Of a stretch of DNA of 27,654 nt, positions 1 to 8,880 are shown piece by piece. The stretch is from Melioribacteraceae bacterium (lineage in GTDB: Bacteria > Bacteroidota > Ignavibacteria > Ignavibacteriales > Melioribacteraceae). The notes beneath the pieces were generated by a model. That model saw only the letters and a program-made list of their open reading frames with translations, had not been told where the DNA came from and did no database searches. The first letter of the stretch is position 1. Each line of letters opens with the position of its first letter. The stretch lies in assembly GCA_023230485.1 (NCBI GenBank), contig JALNXG010000053.1, forward strand, positions 1 through 27,654, given 5' to 3'. The translations under genes and the position numbers were made by a program.

Positions 1-1
1 A

Positions 2-955
2 ACACATAACTTAGTATACTCAACTAGCAACGGGGGAAGGAGCTGGCAAAAAATTATTTTTAATGATGAATTATGGATCGCCGGATTAGGGGTCTATTGT
101 ATAGATTATTATCATAGAGTTATTGTTGGTGCAGGGGGTGCAATCCGTTATACATCTGATGGAGGTGAAACATGGTTAAAAATAAATAGTGGCGTAAGTT
201 TAGACCTTAATCTTACAGATGTATTCTTCCTTGATTCTAATATAGGTTTTATTGTAGGCGATGATGGAATTGTCCTTCGTACTGTAAATGGAGGACTTAC
301 TTGGACTCGTTTGAATACAAATACAACAATTGGATTAAAGGCAGTATATTTTACAGATATAAATAACGGTATAGCGGTAGGTTTTGATGGTTATATTTTA
401 CGAACTACTGATAGTGGAGAAACTTGGCAAATAGAGAATAGCGGAACAGCTAATAATCTATATAGCGTTTCTTTTATGGATAAAAATAATGGATTAATAG
501 TAGGTGAATTAGGAATAATTCTCAGGACAGTTGATAGTGGTAAGAATTGGGAAATTGAACCAAGTGGAATAAGTGAAACCCTTAACGGAGTTGCAATTAA
601 ATATCCTGTCGAATTAGCTGTTGGTGCCGGGGGTGTCATATTAAGAAACATTACTACTGTTATACCTGAAGTGGATGATGAAACATTTCCAACATCTTTT
701 AATTTAGATCAAAACTTTCCCAATCCGTTTAATCCCGGCACAAAGATCAGTTTCCAAATACTAGAGACAGGTTATGTTACATTAAAAGTATATGACCTGC
801 TCGGTAGAGAACTCTCAACTCTTGTAAATGAAGAAAAGATACGTGGTTATTATGAAATCCCTTTTAATGGGAGTGGATTTAGTAGTGGACTTTATTTTTA
901 TATACTTAATTGGAATAACTCTATACAAACAAAAAAGATGATGCTAATAAAATAG
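2..955 (+). CDS. Secreted beta-propeller (Ycf48/BNR-like) protein with T9SS sorting domain, 5' partial
   Basis: The frame is open from base 2 with no stop until 953-955, so the gene starts before the window; 317 residues are visible. At least five blade-like repeats appear, each with a [SN/D]-G-G-x-[ST]-W or D-S-G-x-x-W signature followed by a G-x-x-G-x-I-x-R-T strand, as in Ycf48-like and BNR/sialidase-type propellers. The last ~80 residues form a T9SS C-terminal domain: NFPNPFNPGT, a VYDLLG core, and the terminal KKMMLIK. Such proteins are exported by Sec and then moved to the surface or released by T9SS. The function is unknown; Ycf48-like repeats in surface proteins usually act in binding or scaffolding. 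The TTG codon at 311 is internal and not a believable start. Confidence is high for a secreted propeller protein and low for any specific role. Confidence 0.85.
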   Translation, partial: THNLVYSTSNGGRSWQKIIFNDELWIAGLGVYCIDYYHRVIVGAGGAIRYTSDGGETWLKINSGVSLDLNLTDVFFLDSNIGFIVGDDGIVLRTVNGGLTWTRLNTNTTIGLKAVYFTDINNGIAVGFDGYILRTTDSGETWQIENSGTANNLYSVSFMDKNNGLIVGELGIILRTVDSGKNWEIEPSGISETLNGVAIKYPVELAVGAGGVILRNITTVIPEVDDETFPTSFNLDQNFPNPFNPGTKISFQILETGYVTLKVYDLLGRELSTLVNEEKIRGYYEIPFNGSGFSSGLYFYILNWNNSIQTKKMMLIK

Positions 956-1229
956 TATCAGAGTTTTTAATAGGTAGAATAAAAAATATCTTGATAATTC
1001 CTATACTAGGAGAGAATATATAAAGTGGGTCAATATTTCCTTTGTTTTGGGTGAAATATTTGAATAATTAAAAAATTATGTTATAAAACTTAATTGCTTT
1101 TTAGGCTAATTTGTTTTCATGAATTTTTTAAGAAGTAAAATGATAGTTCAAATTAATTGGTATTACTATTCTCCCAACAGATTAACGAAATTGTTTTAGA
1201 AATTTATTTACAAAAGAAAAGGAGTAAAA

Positions 1230-3497
1230 GTGAAAAAGTCTATAATAACTTTATGTATAATTATGTTAGTCACCACTACATTTAATTATGCTCAGACACA
1301 ACCAACAAAGCCATATCAATTTATTGCTAAAATTTGGACAGAAGCCTTAGGTAGAATAGTTGATCCACCTACTTGGCAGGCTGAAGAAGGCAATATTGTG
1401 AACGAGTTTAGCTATTTCCAGAATCTTGTAAGGCTTGTATATAAAAGTTCAGAATTCTATAATGATTATCCGATTTCAGACTCAGACGCCCTATGGAGAA
1501 AATCTAGATTATTAGCTTTATATAGAGGGGCACTTAATCGAGAACCAGACGAAGCAGGATTTAATAGTTATTTACCGCAATTTAACGACAAAGATACATG
1601 GGAGTATGTGGTAGATTGTATTACTGGCGGTACAGAGTTTTCGGAACTTGTTAATACAATGATTTATAAAGCGAATAATGGTTTACCACATTATGGTTGG
1701 GGCACGACTCCCCCGCTTACCGAGATTAATAAAAATTTTAATTCTACAAAAAGGAATTTTAATGGGACTGAGGATGACTTACAATTATTACTTACTAATC
1801 TTGGGAATAAAAATGAACCAGATTCAGTTACTTTAGCTCCTATGGCTGTGATATACATAACCAAACAGTTAAAAATTCCTGCTAATATTGTATTAACTAC
1901 CGAAGGGAATCCTTCTAATAACAAATATGCAAAGATGGCTCGATTAGTTAAACAAAAAAAAATTAATACAGATATGATATCATTAGCTGCAAATAGTGTT
2001 CTTAAAAATGTTTGGATTGATGGTTCCTTTGGAAGAGTACTTAAGGAAACTGCTAATGGGGATAATGCATGCGTAACAAACCTAAATAATACTGATGTTT
2101 CATCAGACGGATTAAAAATACTAAACTGTAGATTTACTGATGCTTCTGGAAGTGATTTTATTAAACTCCATACTGGAGGTATCGCGGGAAGCACTAATTC
2201 TAGAAGGATTTTAGATTATGCAGAAGTAAAATTCAATTTAATAACAGCTTATAGTACATCACATATGAAAACATATCCAGATTTAGATGATCCAGCACCA
2301 TGGACCGAAGGTATAGATATTGGAATGATGAAAAACGGATTAATATCTGAAAATCAAATTGTTGACATAACAGATGGAGCTATTTGTCTTTTTCACACAA
2401 GATCAATAGATACATATAATACTCAAATTCAATTTAATCAAATACTTAATGCAGGAAATTCTGCAGTTGCTGGGATAGTTTTTGACCAGGAATATAATAC
2501 ATTACTAACAGAGAATTATGACTATAGTGGAGCTTTTGTCCATCACAATACAATATGGACAAGTCCTACTGCACATATCGATAGAGTTCTTCATATAGGT
2601 TGTAATGCTGAATATAGAATTGAAGTTGAAGAAACTCATTCACATGCTGATACGGGTACACACGGTTCATTTTGTTTTAATACTTCGGGTGAGAACTCTA
2701 TTTCAAACGAAATAGGTGTGAATATAGATGGTTTCAGTGGGGTAATAATTCAAGATAATTCATTAAATTTCAGGAAGAGTGAAGCTTATCATAGTAGGAT
2801 TAATGGGCCATTTGTAAGATTTTCTGCAAAATTTTCCTCAGGAGCTAATACATCCCAATATCCATTTGTTACTTTTATTGATTCACCCTACATAAGTAAT
2901 GGTAATAGACTGTTAAATCTTTATATAGAAGGTCCAGACACAATTTTCCGTAATCAGACTGCTAATTTTTATAAAAGGACACTTACAACATATAATCCTT
3001 CCCATTGTTCATGGGAAATCCAAGATACATCAGGTGCACCTATTATGGAATTTATCGATCATGCGGGTCCTTTAACTATAAGTACATCTGACACAAAATA
3101 TCAAAAAGATCTATGGATCAGACTTTATGAAATTGCTGTACCAGGTGAAGGATGGAAATCTAAATTTGTAAAATATATTGATAGTCTCCCTAAACTTAAT
3201 GATCATCAAGCAAATAATACATCAGAAGTCACTTATGAATATTCTTTACATAACAATTATCCTAATCCATTTAATCCATCAACTAATATTGCATATTCAT
3301 TAAAGGAAAATGGTTGGGTCCAATTGAGTGTATTCAATATTCTTGGTCAAAAAGTATCAGATTTAGTTAATCAACAGCAAGAAGCAGGAAATCATAGTAT
3401 CGCTTTTAATGGCGCTAATTTACCAAGTGGCGTATACATTTATAGAATTCAATCCAAGGATTTTTCTGATACTAAAAAATTAATACTAATGAAATAG
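1230..3497 (+). CDS. Secreted DUF4214-like / parallel beta-helix protein with T9SS sorting domain
   Basis: 755 residues. The start is GTG at 1230, preceded by a strong AAAAGGAG at 1217-1224. Residues 1-21 are a Sec signal peptide ending in NYAQ. Residues ~30-150 hold two DUF4214-like segments, each pairing a W/YR-x-x-L-x-R-x-x-D motif with a later S/G-x-E-F: 'EALGRIVDPP' with 'KSSEF', then 'RGALNREPDEAGF' with 'GGTEF'. DUF4214 occurs in many secreted and S-layer-associated bacterial proteins. Residues ~200-530 read as a right-handed beta-helix, with repeated short strands of the 'LKILNCRF' and 'GLISENQIVDI' kind typical of carbohydrate-active or adhesive proteins. Residues 675-755 are a T9SS sorting domain (NNYPNPFNPST, VFNILGQKV, KKLILMK). 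I cannot assign an enzymatic activity; a polysaccharide-binding or lyase-like role is only a guess. Confidence 0.85.
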   Translation: MKKSIITLCIIMLVTTTFNYAQTQPTKPYQFIAKIWTEALGRIVDPPTWQAEEGNIVNEFSYFQNLVRLVYKSSEFYNDYPISDSDALWRKSRLLALYRGALNREPDEAGFNSYLPQFNDKDTWEYVVDCITGGTEFSELVNTMIYKANNGLPHYGWGTTPPLTEINKNFNSTKRNFNGTEDDLQLLLTNLGNKNEPDSVTLAPMAVIYITKQLKIPANIVLTTEGNPSNNKYAKMARLVKQKKINTDMISLAANSVLKNVWIDGSFGRVLKETANGDNACVTNLNNTDVSSDGLKILNCRFTDASGSDFIKLHTGGIAGSTNSRRILDYAEVKFNLITAYSTSHMKTYPDLDDPAPWTEGIDIGMMKNGLISENQIVDITDGAICLFHTRSIDTYNTQIQFNQILNAGNSAVAGIVFDQEYNTLLTENYDYSGAFVHHNTIWTSPTAHIDRVLHIGCNAEYRIEVEETHSHADTGTHGSFCFNTSGENSISNEIGVNIDGFSGVIIQDNSLNFRKSEAYHSRINGPFVRFSAKFSSGANTSQYPFVTFIDSPYISNGNRLLNLYIEGPDTIFRNQTANFYKRTLTTYNPSHCSWEIQDTSGAPIMEFIDHAGPLTISTSDTKYQKDLWIRLYEIAVPGEGWKSKFVKYIDSLPKLNDHQANNTSEVTYEYSLHNNYPNPFNPSTNIAYSLKENGWVQLSVFNILGQKVSDLVNQQQEAGNHSIAFNGANLPSGVYIYRIQSKDFSDTKKLILMK

Positions 3498-3512
3498 TAA
3501 TGATGCATGTTA

Positions 3513-3548
3513 GATGGCGGGCTATTTATAGTTCTGCCATCAATTTTT
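3513..3548 (+). terminator. Rho-independent terminator after the beta-helix gene
   Basis: The left arm GATGGCGGG (3513-3521) pairs with TTCTGCCATC (3532-3541) using two G-U wobbles, across a loop of about 11 nt. AA and then TTTTT follow at 3544-3548. It lies 16 bases after the stop codon of the upstream gene. Confidence 0.6.
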
Positions 3549-3701
3549 AAAGGCACAAATATAATCAGAGGGTCAACAATCAAAGGGAGATAATTGCACC
3601 TTCCATTGCCTCGTTAGATTAGAACTCTTAAATAAATAATATTTTGTGATTGGCGGTTTCTGGGTTTATTGATAACAATATTAATATATTATAGGGAGTT
3701 A

Positions 3702-5078
3702 ATGAGTATTTTACACAAATTGAAAATTGTTAATAAAATATTGGTCGTAGTTTTTTTAGTATTGTTACCTACTTTTAGTCATAGCCAGAAACTTGAACTT
3801 GGTATAACCGGCTATGGCAATAATATATATATATCAAGTATTTCCGGTGAAAAGATTACATTAATTGACTCAACTGAACTTAAAAATAATTACCATTTTG
3901 ATCTAGCTAATTATAACTTTGGTCTTTATCGGATCACCTTTGATAATAACAAATGGATAGATTTTGTAAATGATGGTAAAGATATAAAGATTACGACCGA
4001 TTCAAAGCATGTACTAGACAGCTTAAACGTATTAGATTCTGAAAGCAATAAACTTTTTTATACTTTCTTAAAACTCAATAAAGCATACAAAACAAAAACT
4101 GAATTGCTTCAATTTATACTTGCACGCTATCCCAAAGATGATTCATATTATCTTGATACTAAGAAACGACTCAACGATCTTCAGTATGATTACTTACAGT
4201 TTGTGAATATTACTTCACAGAAAGAACGAAGTGCATTTGTAGCAAAGTATATACTGTCTGCTCAATTGCCTGTTATTGATTCCGAAATACCAATCGATAA
4301 ACAATTGGATTATCTTAAGTCGCATTCTCTGGATTATATTAATTTCAATGATGCTTCTCTTATTTATTCTGATCTATTCACAAACAAATCTATCGAGTAC
4401 TTAACATATTTCCGCAATCCACAAATGCCTAAGGAAATTCTTGATAAAGAGTTTACGAAAGCAGTAGATTCACTCCTTAATAAGGCAAGGGTAAATCAGC
4501 AAGTTTATCAACATATTACAGAATACTTGATTGATGGGTTCAAGAAATTCGGCTTCGATCAGGTACTTGATTATATCGTTGAGAATTATGTAATCAAAGA
4601 TGATCTTTGTCTCGATGTTAAAACGGAAGGAATGATAAAACGGAGAATTGAGCAAGCGAAAAACTTTAAGATCGGTTCTATCGTTCCAAACATTGTTCTT
4701 CAGAACATAGAGGGAAAGGTGATAGACTTAAGTAAGATCAAATCAGAAAAAGTATTATTAGTTTTTTATACAACCTGGTGTCCGCATTGTAAAGAACTAC
4801 TTCCAAAACTAAATGAGCTTTATAAGAATCAGGCGATGGAGAAGTATGAAATAATTGCGATATCTTTAGACGAAAAGAAAGAGGACTGGGTGAAATTCGT
4901 GGAAATCAATAGTCCCTCGCTGATAAATGCTTCTGATCTCAAGGGTTGGGATGGAGAAACAGTGAATGATTATTTTATTTATGCAACACCTACAATGTTA
5001 CTAATAGATAAGGATAAAAGGATTATAAGTAAGCCAACTACAATTGAGGGAGTAAAACAAAGTATAATAAAAAATTGA
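3702..5078 (+). CDS. TlpA-like thioredoxin-fold thiol-disulfide oxidoreductase, exported
   Basis: 458 residues from ATG 3702, which has AGGGAG just upstream (3693-3698); an in-frame TTG at 3669 lacks a ribosome site and would spoil the signal peptide. A hydrophobic signal peptide ends near FSHSQ. The N-terminal ~100 residues resemble the DUF4369-type beta domain found in front of Bacteroidota TlpA proteins; this is followed by a long helical stretch. From about residue 325 there is an AhpC/TSA-thioredoxin domain with the redox motif WCPHC (Cys360 and Cys363) and a cis-proline in ATPTMLLID. Such proteins reduce disulfides of exported substrates in the periplasm and are kept reduced by membrane partners. 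The next gene starts 7 bases after this stop, so the two are probably co-transcribed. The family call is confident; the substrate is unknown. Confidence 0.85.
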   Translation: MSILHKLKIVNKILVVVFLVLLPTFSHSQKLELGITGYGNNIYISSISGEKITLIDSTELKNNYHFDLANYNFGLYRITFDNNKWIDFVNDGKDIKITTDSKHVLDSLNVLDSESNKLFYTFLKLNKAYKTKTELLQFILARYPKDDSYYLDTKKRLNDLQYDYLQFVNITSQKERSAFVAKYILSAQLPVIDSEIPIDKQLDYLKSHSLDYINFNDASLIYSDLFTNKSIEYLTYFRNPQMPKEILDKEFTKAVDSLLNKARVNQQVYQHITEYLIDGFKKFGFDQVLDYIVENYVIKDDLCLDVKTEGMIKRRIEQAKNFKIGSIVPNIVLQNIEGKVIDLSKIKSEKVLLVFYTTWCPHCKELLPKLNELYKNQAMEKYEIIAISLDEKKEDWVKFVEINSPSLINASDLKGWDGETVNDYFIYATPTMLLIDKDKRIISKPTTIEGVKQSIIKN

Positions 5079-5085
5079 AGGTAGT

Positions 5086-6408
5086 ATGAAATTTATCAAT
5101 TTAATAAACAGATATTATGTTTTTATGGTAAGGTTGTTACTTGTATTATTTTTATTTGGGAGTAATGTTTTGAATGCTCAAAGTGTTACAGGCAAACTTG
5201 TTAATCAAAACGGAATAGGATTAGCGGGACTGCAACTGAAATTATATAGTTCGCCAAATATTTCTTCAGCAAAATCAACTAGCGATGGTTCTTTTACATT
5301 CGATAATATTTCTGATGTTGAAGTGGAAAATCAGCTCCCAACCGGCTATTCCGTTTATAATAACTTTCCAAATCCGTTTAACCCGAAAACAAGAATTTAT
5401 ATTACACTTCCAAATAACGGGAATGTAAGAATAACTGTATTTAATATTCTTGGACAAAAAGTTAGAGAAGAAGTTGAGAGATACTTTAGTGCCGGAACAA
5501 ATTATATTGATCTTGAACTGAACGGCTTGCCAAATGGAATGTATCTAGCAAATATAAATTTAGATGGAAAATATAGTGTAACTAAAAAGCTAATGCTTTT
5601 ATATGGGAGCCAACATCTAAATACAGGGAGCGGAACTTCAAGTTTCCAATTAAACGCAATAAATTCAAATATTAGTTCTATAATGGATACTAAAATAGAT
5701 AGTATAGTAGTAACTAGTTCTTTAATAGCTAAAAAAGTATTTACCGGATTAACAGAGGTAGTAGGTGTCTCGTTGGACCTTGGAAATCTGGTTATAGATA
5801 TACCAACCACCGGTACGCCTTGCGTAGGCACCCCGACAGTAACCTATGCCGGTAAATTATATAATACAGTTCAAATAGAATCTCAATGCTGGTTGAAGGA
5901 AAACTTAGATATAGGCTATATGATCCAAGGGAATCTAGAACCAACTCATAATAGTATTATAGAAAAATATTGTTATAACAATGATACTAGCAATTGCACA
6001 AAATATGGTGGTTTATATCAATGGAATGAAGCGATGCAGTATGTATTAACTTCAGGAGCAAAAGGCATTTGCCCTAGCGGTTGGCACATACCAACAGAAG
6101 TTGAATTTAAAACATTATCATCTGCAGTTTATAATGATGTAAATGCATTAAAGGCAATTGGTCAAGGTATGGAAAGTGGAGCTGGAACAAACACAAGCGG
6201 CTTCTCAGCTTTGCTTACGGGTTATCACGCCAGCGATAACGTTAGTTACTTTTACTATTTAGGTCGCAATACTAATTTATGGAGTTCTACCGTGTACAAT
6301 AGTCAATACTCATACAGCGCAGAATTGTACGACCATTATGACGGATATATAAACGTAAGATACTCCTATATTAAAGGTGGGTTTAGCATTCGTTGTCTAA
6401 AGGATTAG
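5086..6408 (+). CDS. Exported FISUMP-domain protein with an internal T9SS-like domain
   Basis: 440 residues; ATG 5086 follows GAAGG that overlaps the previous stop. The signal peptide covers residues ~1-31 (ending NVLNAQ). Residues 33-80 form a carboxypeptidase-regulatory-like beta sandwich (VTGKLVNQNG..., then STSDGSFTF). Residues ~89-173 are a full-looking T9SS sorting domain (NNFPNPFNPKT, VFNILGQKV, TKKLMLL), but it sits in the middle of the protein. After a linker, residues ~246-440 are a FISUMP domain (Fibrobacter succinogenes major paralogous domain): QCWLKENLD, CPSGWHIPT, GFSALLTGY, LWSST, IRCLKD. FISUMP domains occur in lipoproteins and surface proteins of Fibrobacteres and Bacteroidota; their function is not known. 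The domain order suggests a fusion or a non-standard use of the sorting domain. It lies behind a TlpA-like gene, and the FISUMP part has several cysteines that could be substrates, which is inference only. Confidence 0.85.
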   Translation: MKFINLINRYYVFMVRLLLVLFLFGSNVLNAQSVTGKLVNQNGIGLAGLQLKLYSSPNISSAKSTSDGSFTFDNISDVEVENQLPTGYSVYNNFPNPFNPKTRIYITLPNNGNVRITVFNILGQKVREEVERYFSAGTNYIDLELNGLPNGMYLANINLDGKYSVTKKLMLLYGSQHLNTGSGTSSFQLNAINSNISSIMDTKIDSIVVTSSLIAKKVFTGLTEVVGVSLDLGNLVIDIPTTGTPCVGTPTVTYAGKLYNTVQIESQCWLKENLDIGYMIQGNLEPTHNSIIEKYCYNNDTSNCTKYGGLYQWNEAMQYVLTSGAKGICPSGWHIPTEVEFKTLSSAVYNDVNALKAIGQGMESGAGTNTSGFSALLTGYHASDNVSYFYYLGRNTNLWSSTVYNSQYSYSAELYDHYDGYINVRYSYIKGGFSIRCLKD

Positions 6409-6418
6409 ACTATTTTTC

Positions 6419-6456
6419 AATTTGACCTTGTCCCCTTAAGGGGACGAGGTCAAATT
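6419..6456. repeat. 38-base near-perfect palindrome between convergent genes
   Basis: AATTTGACCT-T-GTCCCCTT (6419-6437) is mirrored by AAGGGGAC-G-AGGTCAAATT (6438-6456). Every position pairs, with one T/G wobble, and the centre has no unpaired loop bases. It lies 10 bases past the stop of the FISUMP gene and faces the 3' end of the mutase gene. It may act as a bidirectional transcription stop, although neither strand has a T-run directly after the stem. A cruciform or protein-binding site is also possible. Confidence 0.6.
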
Positions 6457-6606
6457 ACTATTGAGAAGTGTGCTATAAGAAGAAGATATACCAATTTACA
6501 AAACACTATTCACCTTGTTCTCGCAACTGTTAAATATTCTACTCTTTTCAAGAGTTAAATATAGAAGCTAACTCTTTATTAAACGTAAGTATATAAGTAC
6601 GTTCTC

Positions 6607-7959
6607 TCACATTTTTTTTATCTGATTGAAGTACTGTTTCAAATATTCTTTAGCATTCGTTTCAGTTTTTGCTTCTACAATACAGCGGATTATCGGTTCT
6701 GTATTTGATTTTCGGAAATGAACCCAATGATCATCAAAATCCACACGAAGTCCATCTTCTGTATTTATCTTTCCAGACGAGCCATATTTATCAATAAGCT
6801 TAGAAATCACTAAGTCAGGATTTTTTTTACCGGTTTCGATTTTATCTTTCTCAATATAATATTGCGGCATTGAGCTTTTAAGAGCAGACATTGGTTTGCC
6901 AAATTCGAGAAGATGTTGAAGAGTAATAATAGTGCCTGTGAGAGCATCTCTTCCGAAAACTGCTTTAGGATAAATTACTCCGCCGCTTCCTTCACCGCCG
7001 ATGACTGCTTTTACTTCTTTCATTCTTTTTACAACATTTGCTTCACCGACCGGCGAAAGGAAAGTTTCGCAATTATAACTTGCGGCTATATCATTTACTG
7101 CTCTGGTTGTTGATAAATTAACTACTACATTTCCTTTTTTGATATTAAGAATATATTTTACTGCTTGAGCAATAGTATATTCTTCAACGAATGGAATCCC
7201 TTTTTCGGTGATGAGCACTAATCGATCGACATCAGGATCGACAACTATACCGATATCGGCATTTGTTTTTTTAACCGCAGCAAAAGTTCTCGTAAGGTTT
7301 TGAGGAATCGGTTCGGGAAGACGAGGGAATATCCCAGTCTTTTCACAATTGAGTTCTATTACTTCACATCCTAATTTTTTTAGTAATTGAGGCATAATCC
7401 ATCCGCCTGCACCATTAACGCAATCAAGCAGAACTCTGAATTTTCTTCTTTTCATTCTTTTTATATCGAGAAAAGGAAATGCGAGAACCGCATCCATATG
7501 GTCATAAATTGCTTTATCATCAACTGTTACTTTTCCTAATTTATTCCATTCTTTATAATCACCTGTACCGTTATTATAAATTTTGATCATTTTTTTATTT
7601 TCATCGGAAGTCATAAATTCGCCTAAGCGATTAAGAAGTTTAAGCGCATTCCACTCATTAGGATTATGACTTGCAGAAAGCATTACGCCCCCCGCTGCTT
7701 TATACTTTTTTACATTAAAAAGTACGGATGGAGTTGGACAGATACCGATATCGATTACATCATTGCCTTTAGCTTGAAGAGTACCGATAACTAAATTTCT
7801 AACCATATCGCCGCTGATGCGCGAATCGCGTCCAAGAATTATTTTCCCTTTACCGCAGAAATCTGCATAAGCGGAACAATATTTTACTAAAGTTTCGGGA
7901 TAAAGTCCGTCCCCGACTATCCCTCTGATTCCTGATACACTCACCATTAATGTTGACAT
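6607..7959 (-). CDS. glmM: Phosphoglucosamine mutase / phosphomannomutase family (GlmM of the archaeal/Bacteroidota type)
   Basis: 450 residues, the usual length for the alpha-D-phosphohexomutase superfamily. The four domains show the catalytic phosphoserine loop SASHNP (95-100, Ser97), the metal site DPDVDR (241-246), the sugar-binding loop GGEGSGG (321-327) and the phosphate-binding RKSNTEP (416-422). These enzymes interconvert hexose 1- and 6-phosphates through a phosphoserine and a bisphosphate intermediate. The overall pattern (SGIRG start, WNALKLLN, SPVGEANVV, SNTEPIIR) fits the GlmM-like subgroup found in archaea and Bacteroidota better than E. coli-type GlmM, which has SGTEP. The likely job is glucosamine-6-P to glucosamine-1-P for UDP-GlcNAc; phosphomannomutase or phosphoglucomutase activity cannot be ruled out. 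The start has GAGAGGG a few bases upstream. It is divergent from nth. Confidence 0.85.
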   Translation of the reverse strand: MSTLMVSVSGIRGIVGDGLYPETLVKYCSAYADFCGKGKIILGRDSRISGDMVRNLVIGTLQAKGNDVIDIGICPTPSVLFNVKKYKAAGGVMLSASHNPNEWNALKLLNRLGEFMTSDENKKMIKIYNNGTGDYKEWNKLGKVTVDDKAIYDHMDAVLAFPFLDIKRMKRRKFRVLLDCVNGAGGWIMPQLLKKLGCEVIELNCEKTGIFPRLPEPIPQNLTRTFAAVKKTNADIGIVVDPDVDRLVLITEKGIPFVEEYTIAQAVKYILNIKKGNVVVNLSTTRAVNDIAASYNCETFLSPVGEANVVKRMKEVKAVIGGEGSGGVIYPKAVFGRDALTGTIITLQHLLEFGKPMSALKSSMPQYYIEKDKIETGKKNPDLVISKLIDKYGSSGKINTEDGLRVDFDDHWVHFRKSNTEPIIRCIVEAKTETNAKEYLKQYFNQIKKM

Positions 7960-8057
7960 ATTAAGCCCTCTCGAATTGATTCCTAAAATTAATGTTGTTT
8001 CTTACTTAAAACAAATTTGATATCTTACTTTGTGAAATCTTTATTAAATTAACGGGC

Positions 8058-8771
8058 ATGTTTTTGAATCAAGAAATAAAAAAAATTAATAAATTATTAG
8101 TTCAGCACTTCGATATTCCAAAGAGGAATGCCAATCCATCCCCGCCAATAGATATGCTTATCGCTACAATACTTTCACAAAATACTAATGATAATAATTC
8201 CTATAAAGCTTATATCGCACTCAAAGAAAAATATAAAACGTGGGATGCCTTATTGAACGTGGAGAGGGAAGAGATTGAGGAAGTAATAAAAATTGCAGGA
8301 TTAGGGAAACAGAAATCTTCTGCGATAAAAAATGTTATCTCGGAATTAAATAAAAAGTTTGGTAAAATAGATCTCGATTTTATAAATGAGATGACTAATA
8401 AAGATGCAGTATCTGAGCTGATTTGTTTCCCGGGAGTGGGAGTAAAAACGGCAAGCTGTGTTCTATTATTCTCAATGGGAAAAGATATCTGTCCTGTAGA
8501 TACTCACGTTCACCGTACATTAAATAGGATTGGATTAGTAAAAACAAATTCGCCCGATAAAACTTTTGAAGCAATCAATAAAAATTTTCCGAAAGGGATT
8601 GCACATCAATTCCACACAAATTTAATTAAATTGGGCAGAGAGATTTGCAAGCCGACTAATCCCGCTTGCTCAATTTGTCCGGTAGAAAAAATTTGCAAGT
8701 ACGAAAACAAAAACTTTGAAAACAGAACTAAAAGAAGAATAAACGGAATACTATTATTGGACAATGTTTAA
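8058..8771 (+). CDS. nth: Endonuclease III, DNA glycosylase/AP lyase
   Basis: 237 residues, close to the usual ~210-220. It removes oxidised pyrimidines and cleaves the abasic site in base excision repair. The helix-hairpin-helix reads FPGVGVKTA (124-132) with catalytic Lys130, and the catalytic Asp is Asp148 in CPVDTHVHR. The C-terminal 4Fe-4S loop is canonical, C-x6-C-x2-C-x5-C (Cys197, Cys204, Cys207, Cys213). About 20 residues beyond the cluster are basic and unremarkable. The ribosome site is weak (GGGC right before ATG). The 98-base gap to the divergent mutase gene must hold both promoters. The family call is secure. Confidence 0.93.
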   Translation: MFLNQEIKKINKLLVQHFDIPKRNANPSPPIDMLIATILSQNTNDNNSYKAYIALKEKYKTWDALLNVEREEIEEVIKIAGLGKQKSSAIKNVISELNKKFGKIDLDFINEMTNKDAVSELICFPGVGVKTASCVLLFSMGKDICPVDTHVHRTLNRIGLVKTNSPDKTFEAINKNFPKGIAHQFHTNLIKLGREICKPTNPACSICPVEKICKYENKNFENRTKRRINGILLLDNV

Positions 8772-8880
8772 TGAGGATAATGAGATATTTAGAGGCAATT
8801 TGATAAATGGAGTAAAGGTTTCTTTTAATTAACTATATAGCTATATTTCAGTCAATTGGTAATTTTAATCAGGTAAAATT

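Noticed and set aside
990..1020. TCCTA-TAC-TAGGA inverted repeat after the first gene as a terminator
   Set aside because: The stem has only five pairs and no T-run follows; chance is a sufficient explanation.
1691..2194. 167-codon - strand frame inside the beta-helix gene
   Set aside because: It is fully inside a well-supported + strand gene with a signal peptide and sorting domain, and shows no recognisable protein features.
8830..8850. ATATAGCTATAT palindrome before lpdA as an operator
   Set aside because: A pure A/T-rich 12-mer palindrome is easily produced by chance in this composition; kept only as a remark on lpdA.
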